Source of the DNA: Mytilus edulis
Taxonomy: Eukaryota; Mollusca; Bivalvia; Mytilida; Mytilidae
DNA length: 64,000 nt
Assembly: GCF_963676685.1 (NCBI RefSeq)
Contig: NC_092356.1
Location: 43,859,601 to 43,923,600 of the forward strand
Direction of reading: 5' to 3'
Shown: positions 20,498-32,299 of the stretch, in pieces
Position numbering within the stretch: the first letter of the stretch is position 1
Layout of the letters: each line of letters opens with the position of its first letter
The notes under the pieces: model-generated
What the model was told of the DNA's origin: nothing
Databases searched by the model: none
Seen by the model: the letters and a program-made list of their open reading frames with translations, nothing else
Made by a program: the position numbers and the translations under genes

Positions 20498-21130
20498 CTT
20501 TTCAGCACCTACAACATAAAAGATAGTTTATAAAGACTTGCAAAACAAGCATGAGTCTATGACAAATGCCCAATATACTAAAATGTGGATATCAATATAA
20601 AAGTCAAGGCTAAGTGTCAGTACATGACCTAATTTTGACAATTTATTATCAATTAGCATGTTTAATTTGTTCATATGATGTGTTGTCATGGTCATTGTAA
20701 ATAATCTCAAAAATACATAATATATATGACTTCATGCATGTATCCAGACAGTGCCAACAATTTAAGTCCTTTCATTTGATCTATAAAGTATGTGTGTAAC
20801 TGTTTATTTCACAGTAATTTTTTTCCAGACATGGCATTTCACAGGCATTTGTATTTCTTCATGACAAATAACAGTAAAATATCTTGCCAAATGAAGTTAA
20901 CGTTAATTTTTGGTAGATGATAATAAAATGTACACTTTCTTTTAGACAAGAAAAAATTGACTGATTTTGTAGAATCGTGTTATTTTTTCCCCACAAATAG
21001 CAGTAACGATAATTATTTGACATGTTTGAGACCTCTGACAAATCCAATATTAATCAATTTGATGCTAGCGGTAGCCGAAAAAATGATCGTTCGATGCCCT
21101 TGAAGTCAATGCCTGACAGTAAAGCCTTTG
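20498..21130. other. Upstream region of the oxidoreductase gene
   Basis: Non-coding, AT-rich. Should hold the first (untranslated) exon and promoter of the minus-strand gene; no core promoter motif stands out to me. Confidence 0.3.
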
Positions 21131-22077
21131 TTGGGCGGTAAATACCACCCCCGGTATTTACCAGTGGTATTTACCGGTATTTACCGCCCTGGACAATACT
21201 CCCCAAGTGGTCAATACTGGCAAATACTGGTCAATTGAAATTTTCATGGTTGTTTCTACTATTAAATGAAGTAAAATCTTGATAAAAAGTCAAATATAAT
21301 GTGTCAGCTTATAAAGGTAATGAATTTGATATGTTTTATTCATTTATAACACTTATTCTTACTACTGATTTAAAATTAAGTTTTTAAGAATTATGATATT
21401 GCATACTTATATAATTAAGATATATATATATACAAATTTATATTTTATTTCAACATGTTTAAATCAATATATTTTTATTCAAAATGTATGATTTTACAGG
21501 TAATTAAAATTAAAGGTAAATAAAACTACAGGTAAATGAAGTTACATGGGTCTTTTTACCTATAGCTATCACCTGGCATTGCTAGGTGTGAAAATTTAAT
21601 TACTAAAACAACAGCCTCCAATAAAAGTTGACAGTACATGGGTTGAAAGTAATAAAATTGATATATGAAGACTCCCTTAAACAATAAATTATTTCCTGTT
21701 TATAGCTATCTAACTGTGAGATAAAAAAAAAAAACCTTCTTCATGCTGGAAATGAAAATTTGAAGCATGAACAAAAAGTTTTTATCTTTTACTATAATAT
21801 TATGTACACATTAATCAATGTAGATACCTGTTTGAATTAACAATAGAATTAGAAATGAAAGCATTAAAAATGGTTTGAACACTTTCTATATAAATTAATT
21901 ATTAATTGTAATTATAATTGACCAAGTAGATAGTGGTTTTTATAGTAATGTCCACTCAAAATTTCAATCGACCAGTATTTGCCGGTATTTCCCAGTATTT
22001 GCCAGTATTTCCCGGTAAATACCGGTATTTACCACTGGCATGGTCAATACTAGTATTGACCGCTTTTTTGCCAACCT
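21131..22077. mobile_element. Fold-back-like element with modular ends (GGTATTTACC / GGTCAATACTGG)
   Basis: Both ends, in inverted orientation, are arrays of short modules: GGTAAATACC, CCAGTGGTATTTACC, GGTCAATACTGG, CAAATACTGG at the left; CCAGTATTTGCC, CCAGTATTTCCC, GGTAAATACC, GGTCAATAC at the right. They enclose about 720 bp of AT-rich non-coding DNA. GGTATTTACC is nearly its own reverse complement, so modules occur in both orientations within one end. Edges are approximate. Confidence 0.75.
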
Positions 22078-22142
22078 TGTGTAAAGGGCATTCCTACCCC
22101 TAGTCCAAATAATTATGAGATCGTCCCGAAAGCGTATGATGC

Positions 22143-22208
22143 ATGTTTACTATCAACGTGAATCTCGACTATAGAGCGATAGTCGAGATTCACGTTGATA
22201 GTAAACAT
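22143..22208. repeat. Perfect 30-bp inverted repeat with 6-nt loop
   Basis: The left arm 22143-22172 (ATGTTTACTATCAACGTGAA...) is exactly complementary to 22179-22208; the loop is AGAGCG. Such a perfect, tight palindrome is uncommon; it could be a young MITE, a small-RNA hairpin or a rearrangement scar. Confidence 0.95.
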
Positions 22209-22399
22209 ACATATATATATTTAAAGTATAAATATGGTATATTAGTATATATATATGGTACAAATAAGTGATATATATCGAAAAATCTGAGATTTATGAT
22301 AATAAGGGGGAGGGACTATATCGGGCTCATACAGGATCCTGTCCTCAAGCACCTGTGGCAAAGTTCCCCCAAATTTGCTCTCTAAGTCCAGAGGTAAAC

Positions 22400-22555
22400 C
22401 AGATGCTCCGCAGGGCGCAGCTTTATAAGACTTTTACTAAAGTTAGAGTGCGAAAACTAAAAGTATTCGGACGACGACGACAAAGACGATGACGCCAACG
22501 TGATAGCAATATACGACGAAAAATTAAAATTTTTGTGGTCGTATAAAAATGGTTT
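22400..22555 (-). repeat. Internally deleted copy of the 1.3-kb repeat at 32300-33610
   Basis: CTCCGCAGGGCGCAGCTTTATA at the left is the inverted outer end of the full copy (GTATAAAGCTGTGCCCTGCGG at 33589-33609). It joins directly to CTTTTACTAAAGTTAGAGTG, which in the full copy lies more than 1 kb away (near 32400), and runs to the other outer end (GGTCGTATAAAAAT). Confidence 0.75.
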
Positions 22556-23690
22556 AGCGTTATGACGTCATCGGAAGGCGTCCCAGAAAAAAAAAGCCTT
22601 GCCAGAGTCAAAATTATTTGGACTATCCTACCATTTTTTTTATATTAACTGGTGCTGTAAAACAAATTCAGTAATGAAGTATGCCTACCTTCCATATCAA
22701 CTTTTACACAGTCAACTGACATTTTACTATGATTCGTTCCTTACCTCTCTTTTGACATTTGTTAAATGTTTAAACTTTTTATTTTTCCTTCTACAAATAA
22801 GGCCTCATGCCAACATTTAGGTGTCAATGAACGTTTAATCGTGTAATAAACGTTATTTTAATTATGCAACATTTACTGTTTACATAATAGACCGGTTAAC
22901 CTTCACCCTTGGGGTCAATGAGAACTAATCAATAACAGGAACATTTTCCAATTACACATTCTAGAAAACGTAATTTTTGTACGTTTATTTAAAACATGTT
23001 AATGTTTCCATATTTTTCTGGTTTGATTTTTCCTTCTTATAAAACATGAATATAAAATATAATTGCGTTAATTAGAGAGTCAAGAAAAAATTTATGCACT
23101 CTGGGTTTTAGCATTTTCAAAATGTCAGCGTCCATGGTTTCAGGAAAGTTTTAAAACAATTTAGATAATTGAAACAAAATAATGCAATTTAATCGTATAC
23201 CCAAGTAAGCTGTAGTTAGCATAAATTTCCAAAGATCAAACCAGTTTATTTTTCAGTATATTTTTAAATAATTTGAGGCAGGTAATATGAGGCAGGCATT
23301 ACGGGTACAAGTCAAATCGGCACCCGATCAAAATTATTCGGGACCCACAGAAAAAGAATCAGCACCTGGTTAAATCGGCATCTATTCAAATCGGCACCTA
23401 TTTAAAGTCAATTCGGCATCCAATTATATTTGATATGAATATATTAAAACTATTCAAAAAATGTATAAATGATCTTTCTATTTCTAATTATTTTTAGGGT
23501 TTTCTCAACATTCTATGACTTAGACTGTTGTTTTGATTAGTTTTCTTTTCGATTGGTTAATTTTAAGAAGTCACTAGTACCTATACAAATCTTTGTTGAT
23601 TAAAAAGTCAACCAAACCAATTTCTTGCTAGCATTATTAAAAGATGGAGCTGTATCTCTGATATATCGTCTTGGTACCTGTTTTGACGCG
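22556..23690. other. Intergenic, little recognised
   Basis: AT-rich non-coding DNA. At 23315-23415 the phrase AAATCGGCACC (with variants TCGGCATC) recurs four or five times at irregular spacing; otherwise nothing identified. Confidence 0.4.
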
Positions 23691-24638
23691 GACCAGAAAT
23701 GACGCACCAATTTAGTTTTGGGTTTTATATTTCTAAACAAAAGATGTGACGTCATCGATAATTACTATTCATAACATGATGGTGAAGGTCATATGACTAC
23801 AACATAGATGCCTCAAACTCTGTCCAGAAATGTTATTATTGCTTGAATTAGTAAAGATAATGCAATTTCTGCCATTTTATTAAGGTCAAAAACAGTCTAC
23901 CCTTCCCAGAATGATTATCAGTCCTAAATCCACTTTGGCCGGCAAAAGTATGTATGCACATGCTGCCCCAGTTTGTGTTTTTCAAATCATATGACTGTCA
24001 TGTGACATGGTTTTACATTTAAGCGGGAATCACTGTAGAACAAATGATCGTCGCTTATATAATTTTCTATTGTTTATCGATTTTTTTCATTCATTGTACG
24101 AAGTATACATTGATAAATGTTTTAATGTCAATGTTGTTTTATGAATGCAATTACTTCTTATTTTCAAGTATATGGAATATATATGTCACTTTGATAAATT
24201 TTGAACAATTTTATATAAAATTTGAAATAAAATATAGGTTACAATTAAATTAATGAAAAAAATTGTGTTGCTATCAACATGATCATAAAAGTGACTGTAA
24301 ATGTCAAAATTTGTTATTAAAATTAAATTTGTTGAATAGTGTTAACTTTAAATTATCCGGATTGAAGCAATTTTTCGAACATCAGGTACACTGCAAGTGG
24401 TTTTTACTGGTTTGTTTATAGTGCGTCATTACTGGTACCCATCATAAGTTGACAGTCCGTTTGTAATGTTAGCAAACATGATTTTTATTGCTTTTACTGT
24501 TTCAAAAATCAACTGTTTAATGATTGAAATACATTAACAAGTGATCAATCTTTCATTCTATTCCGTGTTTCTTTTTCTTTTAAATGGTAGATTAAATGCA
24601 GAGACAAACACAACGTTAGGTGCGTCATTACTGGTTCC
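23691..24638. mobile_element. Possible fold-back-like element with TGACGCACC ends
   Basis: GACCAGAAATGACGCACC at 23691-23708 is inverted at the right as GGTGCGTCATTACTGGTTCC (24619-24638), with a further internal right-hand copy GTGCGTCATTACTGGTACC at 24421. The interior is AT-rich and non-coding. Only about 19 bp of inverted similarity per end, so moderate support. Confidence 0.5.
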
Positions 24639-25430
24639 TCGGGGATACAAGTAGTTATAGATGTGTTTTTTCTTCACTGAAAAACTAAATAAAAAACAAT
24701 GAAGACATTACGCAAGATGTTGTTTAATCATGAGAAAGTTAGAAGCAGTAAGAGGGAAAACTTTGAGTCCTTTTCATTAGTATCACTAATTATCGAAAAA
24801 TTATACGCAATTCTAAGGTCGTTTTGCAGATAAGTTTTAGCAGCATTAAACCAACAATCATGCAGAATGCTCAACTGGTTGAAACATTTTTCTATATAAA
24901 TAAACTTTATAGTATACTTAATAGAAAAATAAAATAAAAAATTGGGGGCACCGTTCATTTAAGCTCACAATCTGCATACATTTTCGTAAAGGTACTTTTT
25001 TTTCTGTTGAACTAATAAGAGAAATATATCTGAATAAAAAAAGAACTAAATTACAGAAATCACTGAAATGTTACAATAGTTTCGTTTAAGTACAGCCTAA
25101 TCCAAGAAATTAATCAAAAAAATATAGGTCACAGATGAGTTAAAAAAGATATTTCAATTTTAATACTAAAAGATGGCATTTTTGCACCAAAGGAAGATAA
25201 TTTGGAGCTTTTTCAATGATATATGCATTTTAAAAGTCATCTGGGGCCAAAACGAATTGATTTTTATGGTTGATGTTTGAACCATATGATAAAGTAAAAA
25301 CAAATAAAGTAATAAATAAAATTTGTATGGAAAAAAAAAATGTTTAAAATTTTGCTGAGATTTTTGTATCCTCGAGCCTCCTTAAGGATGTACTCTGTAA
25401 AATTGATGCTTTAAGCTAGAAGATTATTAG
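24639..25430. other. Intergenic, nothing recognised
   Basis: AT-rich, no convincing gene. CCTCCTTAAGGATGTACTC near 25380 resembles a repeat terminus but has no partner I can define. Confidence 0.35.
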
Positions 25431-26058
25431 TTAAGGGCATACGATACAGTTTTGATCCCATATTTAAAGTTTGATGAAAATTTCCATATAGGCTATTTTT
25501 TGCCTGATTGAATCAAATATGTAATAAAAAATATACCTTCATGTGCTACTTTTTGAGTTAAATGATGTTGAAATTTTATATATTTGCTCAAAACTCAGAT
25601 TTGTGGCCGTATTTTTCCTTAAAGACATAACTTTTTTGTTTTAAAAGATAAACACAATTTGTTGTTTGTTAAATAGTTTGTAATTTCTGCATTTTATAAA
25701 TATCATGAAAATTTATGCATTTTTTATTCAGAAATAATTATAATTTATCAAATGGTCAAGAATTGAGAAAAAAATGTAATTTTTTGCTGTATAATTATCA
25801 AAATTTTAAAAATTGCACTATTTACAGTTTTATAAAATTTGGTCCACATACATAATTTCCCTGCAAAGTGAAACAAAAAAAATGTCATTTTAAAAAATAG
25901 GGGTCCATGCACTCGTTTTCAAATTAAATCAGTTTGAATGATAAAAGTCAGTTGAAAATTGCATGTTTTCCCGATATTTCACAGTTTGACGTCGCGAAAA
26001 TAACATTTTACTTTAGCAACGTCATTACCCTCCCTATAACTGTATCATATGCCCTTAA
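25431..26058. mobile_element. MITE with TTAAGGGCATAYGATACAGTT ends
   Basis: The left end TTAAGGGCATACGATACAG is mirrored at the right by CTGTATCATATGCCCTTAA, 21 bp with one mismatch. 628 bp, non-coding. TTAA borders again suggest a TTAA-target (piggyBac-like) family. Confidence 0.82.
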
Positions 26059-26529
26059 GGATCAAAATAAGCTAAAAATATTGATAGGTCATGGAGCTCC
26101 TTGTAGAGACATTTGATGTATAAAATATGGTGGGAAAAGGCTGTCTCGGACTTTTACCTTATCTTTGGGTCTCAAATCAAAGGAAAGAAAATCAAGAATC
26201 TGCTTAAATTTTGTTGAATGAGCTATTAAGTCTTATATGAAAAGATAAATGGGTGTTATTGGGCAAGACAACCTTGTATCATATGGAAAATTACCAAAAA
26301 GTCTGAACATTTAACACAAAATTCCAAAACCTCACCTTGACCTACATTTTGTAAGTACATGTACATCCTGTCTATGTGAATATTCATTTTTTATGTATTT
26401 AAAAAACAAGCTTACATGCTTACAGTTGAAACTTTGCATATTTATATCGAGTATATATTTAAAAAAAACAAGAAATGATCTCATCATCTTCAAATTTTAT
26501 TGTATTATATATGTTCACAGGAATAGATA
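26059..26529 (+). other. Region upstream of CPLANE2
   Basis: No coding. An acceptor-like TTCACAG stands just before the ATG (ends 26520), so a 5' untranslated exon further upstream is plausible. No promoter motif is clear. Confidence 0.35.
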
Positions 26530-29500
26530 ATGCTGTCTCCAGGAACATATCTAAATCATGAATGGTATAGGTCACAGGAAGGAAGGGAGATAATCACATC
26601 ATTACTTCAGAAGAACCTGGTCACTAGGAAAACTTTTGGTAACTTCTCATTAAAAAAAAGCAACAAGTAGAATTTAATTTTAATTTTTTTTACCAATGAG
26701 AAAAACCAAAAGCCATATGTTGTATCTAGAATACCCTTGTTTCTTAAGTCTGCAATGAGACTGCATTGAACTCCCAATTCTCTTATTCATTTTGGTGAAA
26801 GTCCAGATATTCAAAGAAAATTTGATAGCATATTATAAACTGTTTGAAGAGTAGTTTTATTTATAATCCTTTGACAGAAATAAAACTAAACATAATCATG
26901 ATAATAGATTTATTTGTCCCTTTGGTAGATGCCTGTCATTATTAGAAGGCACACACATATTAAATGTACAATTATATTTTGAATATCTTTTTTCTCTGTA
27001 ACAAGAACATGTAAATGTGATATGCATGTAAACTCTTTTTCACTGATGCCATAAGTTTTTGTAGGTTTTGTAATATTTGCATGTTTTATTCCAATTGATG
27101 GGAAACTAATTTTCTCCCTTTTTACATGGTATTTGTTGATTAAAATATATTATAATAAAAATCATCATTACTCATTTACAGGTCTATTAGAAAAACCCAA
27201 TGTTCCTGCTCAGGTCGAGGAAGTGACATACAAAATATTTCTGGTTGGGAAGAGTGGTGTAGGAAAAACAAGCACTATTGCAAAATTATCAGGAAACCAG
27301 ATTCCTACCAGTCATAGTGAGACTGCAGGTATAATGTTGTCATAACAATAACAGTTGAAATGAGATTTAGGATTTTGGTATCCAAAAAGTACATTTTAAC
27401 CCCTCCACATTCTGTATGTGCCTGTCTCAAGTGAGGAGCTTGTAATCAAGTGGGTGTTTTTTGTTGCTGTGTAAAATATATATGTATATTTGTTCATTAT
27501 TTTGTACATGAAATAGGTCGTTAGTTTTCTAGTTTGCATTGTTTTACATTTTTCATTTCATGCATTAAAGCTGTCTCTGCAGTATGGGGTTTGCTCATAG
27601 TTTAAAATAGTAGTCCTTCTCAGTTAACCTTAGACTACTCCACAGAATACAACTTTGCTCAAACTCTATTTCAGGAAGTGAAAACTATATAATAGAGTTA
27701 TTGCATGAATATTAAGTAGATTTTTATATTACAGGAGCTTGTGGGTTCATAGATTAACCGTTTTATTGTAAAGGAAAACTTAAAAATCTGTGTAAAATAT
27801 ATTTTTGCCACTCTTGACTTATTAATTTGATGCTTTATTCGCAGTATAAGTGCAATACACCTTTTATGGTACATTGTATATTATTGCACACTAAGGTTTT
27901 GTTACTTTCTGTTTGAAGTACAACAAGTATATCATAGCCAGACAATGGTTTTCATTTTTAATCCCATTTGCATTTATCAAACTATTTTTGTCTGAACTTT
28001 GATGTTTAAAAATTAAACCAAAGAATACATTGTCATTAAAGGAATACAGACAACCAGCATTTATTGGCCAGGAAAAATACAGCAATTCAACAAAGTGATA
28101 ATGTTCAAATTACAATTATGGGATGCTGGTGAAGGGGCATTGAAAAAGTTTGACCATATTCAGCCGGTAAGGAGTTAATATATGTGTTGACATGAGTTAT
28201 CATTGATATGGTTATAGATTACCTTAGCTGTATTTGGCAAAACTTTTAGGAATTTTTGGTCTTATGCTCTTCAACTTCGTACTTTATTTGGCCCACTTAA
28301 CTTTTTTTTATTCAATCGTCACTGATGAGTCTTTAGTATAGGAAACAAACACTCGCACAAATACAAAATTTCAATCCTGATATCTATGATGAGTTTATTA
28401 TCTTATCAGATAATTAATTTTTAATGCGTTCTGTTAATTTCTTGATTGTCTAACATTTTACTTTTGTTAAAAATTCACAAATTGAGAAAAATTATAAGAT
28501 TTAACAAAAGTTGAGATATATATTATATATAATATGCAACCAAATTGATTTTACATCTCAAATATTAAGTTGAGGGTTATTTTTTTGTGAAAACATCTGA
28601 TTTTGTTATTAGTTTTTTGAAAAACTTTTTCTTTTTTTATGTTATTTCTGATTTAGATTCTTTTGTAATTTTGAGAAAAATTAACATATCATCTTTGATT
28701 ATGTAAAGAAAAATAATTTCTGCTTTTCTTTTGCTGATACCTAAAAAGAAATGAAAATAATGGTTAAAACTAAATATATTTTTCTTTTTTTCTGTTGCAG
28801 GCATGTTTAGATAAGTGTGACTGTACTATGTATCTATTTTCATTTGTCGACAAGAGTAGTTTTGATGACATTCCACAAAACTTTGGAAGATTTAGTGGAC
28901 CCAAAGACACATCTTGTAAAATTATCATGGGAACAAAGTATCCTTTGTTTAATATACACAAACCGAAAGAATTTTATTTTAGGACAGCATGATAGTTGTT
29001 GAAGACTTGATATTAAAAAAAGGGATAAATTGCACTTTTGATTTGTAAAAGAAGTAGGTTCAGTAAGACCCCTTTTTGGCCCCAAAATATAGCAGTTTTA
29101 CAAAATTGTTAAAATGTAAACTTTTAGTTATTTATTGGAAAGACTAATGCTTCTTCTTCATAAATATGGGCTATTTTTGACAATACAGTGCACAACATCA
29201 TTAAGTCATGCTAAATTACGGAAATCTTCACAATTTACGCATTTTAGTTAAACTTTAGACGGTTTCTGTCTTAAATGAAAGTGGCCGCATTTGTGTTCAT
29301 TCTTAATATTGAAATGTAAGTTGTATTTGATGATAATACATAACATATATAAAGGTTGAGGATGAACACGGATGTGGCCACTTTCATTTTTGACAAAAAC
29401 CATCTGAAAAGTGACATTTTGGGGCATATTTGATAGATTTTTCATATTTAAGTTAGACTCGTAGCGTTTTTAATGAGTGAATCAGTTAAAATCTTTCACA

Positions 29501-30332
29501 TAAACTAATTGAATCAACTGAAATAGACACTTAAGTGTTTAAAAAGTGTCTAAAATCTTTCGTCTGATTAACTTGAAATTTGAGGCCAAAATCGACCCTT
29601 ACCGGACCTATTCCTTTGTAGTCATTTGGACTGATTAAAAAAACATTAAAATATTAGGGCCAATTTTAATCTTTCATTAACTTTCTCCTTTGGTAGCAAG
29701 CTTTATTACAGCATGCTAAATTTGTCTACATGTTCATCACTGGTCAACTTTCTGTTTGTTGAATTTTTATATCTTATCACACATTATGGCCATGTATATT
29801 ACTTTATCACATTTTTCTCCTGAACTGCAAATCAGAGCTTCCTAAAATTTGATATCAAGCTTCATGCATTGTTTGATGTGTTAATAAATTCATGGCTCAT
29901 CAACTTCCTGGTTTCCTTATTCATATGAAAAATTTCAAGAATTCTTTTTTCTGTCTAAACAAATTGCTTGTATCTAAAAACAAATACCCTTTTTTATGTT
30001 TGAGATTTTTCGTAATTTTCACTTATTATAAATTACCTTTATAATATGTCACCTATAAAGAGGTGTATATTATGAATATATAACAAAACATACCCTTAAC
30101 TAATAAAAGATTTGATCAGCATGCACATACAGAAATAACACAAAGAGACATTAGAGATTTTGAACAAAATTGGAAAATACCGATCTTAAAAATCAGAAAC
30201 ATTCCAGATAATGACGGAAAAACAGACTTTAATGATGTAGCACAAATATTAAATATTATCTGTGAACATTTATGGTATAGAGATGTACTGTTATCAAATA
30301 AGACAGAAGAAGGGAAGATATCATATTGTTAA
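26530..30332 (+). CDS. CPLANE2: Ciliogenesis and planar polarity effector 2 (REM2- and Rab-like small GTPase 1)
   Basis: Small GTPase of the CPLANE complex (with Inturned, Fuzzy, Wdpcp) that acts at the basal body in ciliogenesis. Five exons join in frame with GT-AG borders: 26530-26638, 27182-27328, 28042-28166, 28801-28937, 30110-30332 (741 nt, 246 residues; human about 258). Motifs: YKIFLVGKSGVGKTSTIAKL (P-loop), SETAGIQTT (switch I region), LWDAGEGALKKFDH (the RSG1 form of the DxxG motif), MYLFSFVDKSSF, and IIMGTKFDQ (TKxD base recognition, split by intron 4). The start ATG is preceded by an in-frame TAG. The last residues (GKISYC) and stop are encoded by the first unit of an adjoining minisatellite. 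AATAAA at 31072-31077 is a candidate poly(A) signal. The gene is complete and looks functional. Confidence 0.93.
27390..27560 (+). repeat. Dispersed bivalve repeat (CCCCTCCACATT...CTGTCTCAAGT)
   Basis: AACCCCTCCACATTCTGTATGTGCCTG then AGTGAGGAGCTTGTAATC is the same family as 57440-57545 (CCCCGCCACATT, GTGCCTGTCCCAAGTC). In CPLANE2 intron 2; non-coding. Confidence 0.6.
28205..28400 (-). repeat. Dispersed bivalve repeat D, reverse copy
   Basis: Reverse-oriented relative of 44186-44350: ATTACCTTAGCTGTATTTGG, then ATGCTCTTCAACTTCGTAC and CACTGATGAGTCTTTAGTA mirror CAAATACAGCTAAGGTAAT, GAAGAGCATTGAGG and GACTCATCAGTGAAGC. In CPLANE2 intron 3. Confidence 0.75.
29050..29620. mobile_element. Inverted-repeat element in CPLANE2 intron 4
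   Basis: The ends are imperfectly complementary: AGTAGGTTCAGTAAGACCC...TTTTGGCCCC at the left, GAGGCCAAAATCGACCCTTAC then CGGACCTATTCC at the right. A second nested inverted repeat (TGAAAGTGGCCGCATTTGTG near 29278, mirrored by ACGGATGTGGCCACTTTCA near 29369) lies inside. Non-coding, about 560 bp; edges approximate. Confidence 0.6.
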
Positions 30333-30860
30333 CTAGATACAGGGATGATATCATTAATTGTACTAGAAGCATGGACAATATCATATTATGACTACAATAG
30401 GAAGATATCATATTGTTAACTAGATACAGGGATGATATCATTAAGTGTACAAGAAACACGGACAATATCATATTATGACTACAATAGGAAGATATCATAT
30501 TGTTAGATAGACACAGGGATGATATTATATTTGTTTGGTACATGAATAGAAGCAGGGGTGATATCATTGTTTAATTGACCAATGTTGACACAGAGACAAT
30601 GTCATATTGTTGAATATTGATAAGAATGATATTATATTGTAGATAGACAAAGGGATGTTATCGTATTGTTAAATAGATGCAGTGATGATTTCAAATGTTT
30701 AAATAGACATAAGAATGATATCGTATTGTTGTCTAGATAAAATGCACGTATTATACTGTTATCAAGACAAAAGGCAAATATAATATTGTTAATGACAAAG
30801 GAAAGAAATGTTGCATGATAGTTAGATGCTGGGGTGATATCATTTTGATTGTAACTAGTG
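30313..30860. repeat. 87-bp minisatellite with degenerate GATATCAT arrays
   Basis: Units starting GGAAGATATCATATTGTTA begin at 30313, 30400 and 30487 (87-bp period); each contains three to four GATATCATA/AATATCATATT submotifs about 21 bp apart. After unit 3 the pattern continues in degenerate form to about 30860. The first unit overlaps the end of the CPLANE2 coding sequence. Confidence 0.88.
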
Positions 30861-31279
30861 GTTTACACAATAGTAATGGCAGCAAACATGTTATAGGTGA
30901 AGAAAGTTAATATTATAGGAAACATCTGTCATATGAAGAGAGAGAACATCCAAAAGGACAAAAGTAAATTTAATCAGTGATTTGATCCTTGTAGAAAGGA
31001 ATCGCTGTGTTTGGCATTTAAAAAAAACCAGAATCCCCATTTTCATAATTATTTGATATTGTAAAACATAAAATAAATATTATAGATATGAGAAGTTTCT
31101 ATCAGTATCAGGTCAGAGATGTCAAGCCAGCCAATTAAAGAATCATGTTTATTTTGCCTGAGTGCACAATTACATTTTTATTGCCTTGTAAAGATAAATT
31201 CTTTTCCAATAAACATATTATATATTCATTTTGTTTGCTTTATTTAGATGTAATTTGTTTATTGATTCCAATCACCAAT

Positions 31280-31427
31280 GAAATTTTCCTCCAGAGGCCC
31301 AGGCCCCCCTTTTTTGGGAAAAAATTTGGTTGCTTATATAGGGAATCACTGAAGCGTGACTGGAGTGGGTCCCCTCTTAGATCAGTCAGTGGGCCCCCAC
31401 TTTTGAAAATTTCTGGATCCGCCAATG
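31280..31427 (-). repeat. hAT-like terminal fragment (TTTCTGGATCCGCCAATG end)
   Basis: GGCCCAGGCCCCCCTTTTTTGGG through CCCCCACTTTTGAAAATTTCTGGATCCGCCA resembles the widespread transposon terminus of the CAGTGGCGGATCCAG type in reverse orientation. No opposite end found, so probably a solo fragment. Confidence 0.45.
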
Positions 31428-31784
31428 TCCTCTGCCTTGGCTGGAATTTAAAATTTATACACTTTTTGAATACTTGATGTAGAATCTCCTGTCAGTTTGG
31501 TTGAGCTTTAAAATTGACCGTAAGGTGAATCTTTATGGTATTTTAAAGTAAATAATATAATATTTGGTACGGCATGCTTGATTTCAGTATATAGTATCTG
31601 GTTTGCTAAATTGTGATGGTCTGGCACACTAGATCATGATGACCATGTCTGCTGGTAAACTTAGTAAACATGGTAAAGAACTATAGTTTATGATGGAGTG
31701 GTGAGGACTTATTGGGGCCAAATTTTTACTGCTTATCATATTTAAAAAAAAAAGAGTCCAAGACCCTCTTTTGTTCGATAATTA

Positions 31785-32055
31785 GATACAAGAAGATTTG
31801 GTATGAGTGTCAATGAGACAACCCTCTCATCCAAGTCACAATTTATAAAAGTAAACCATTATACATCAAAATATGGTCTCCAACACGGTGCCTTGGCTCA
31901 CACCAAATAGCAAGCTATAAAGGACCCATCAAAATAACATGTGTAAAACCATTCAAACGGGAAAACGAACAGTCCAATCTATATAAAAAACAAGAAACGA
32001 GAAACATTTTTGAACCATATCAACAAAAGTCTACTGAACATCGGATTCCTATGGT
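31785..32055 (+). repeat. Dispersed bivalve repeat, variant B
   Basis: Colinear with 1850-2130: ACAAGAAGATTTGGTATGAG, then GCCTTGGCTCACACC, CCATTCAAACGGGAAAAC and CTACTGAACATCGGATTCC. Non-coding. Confidence 0.8.
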
Positions 32056-32299
32056 AATGGACTGCTGTCCAATTAGTCACAGTAATGTATGGCAAATCAT
32101 AACTATGTAAGATGTAAAGGAAAAATTACCACTGAATAGCATAGTTCCTAATTGAAATTCTAAACAGACAATATAAACATATGTTGCTGTCACTGATTAT
32201 ACAAAAGGTTAAGTATATTTTTTTTTATCAGGAACTGCAAATCAGAGCTTCCTGAATTTTGGTGTCAAGCTTCATGTATTGTTTGATGTGTCTATTTTT

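Noticed and set aside
22268..22492. ORF ending in an Arg-rich tail (RRRQRR)
   Set aside because: The basic tail comes from the CGACGACGACGA stretch of the deleted 1.3-kb repeat copy, not from a gene.
30256..30567. Minus-strand ORF of 103 codons
   Set aside because: Translation of the 87-bp minisatellite and the end of CPLANE2 in antisense.
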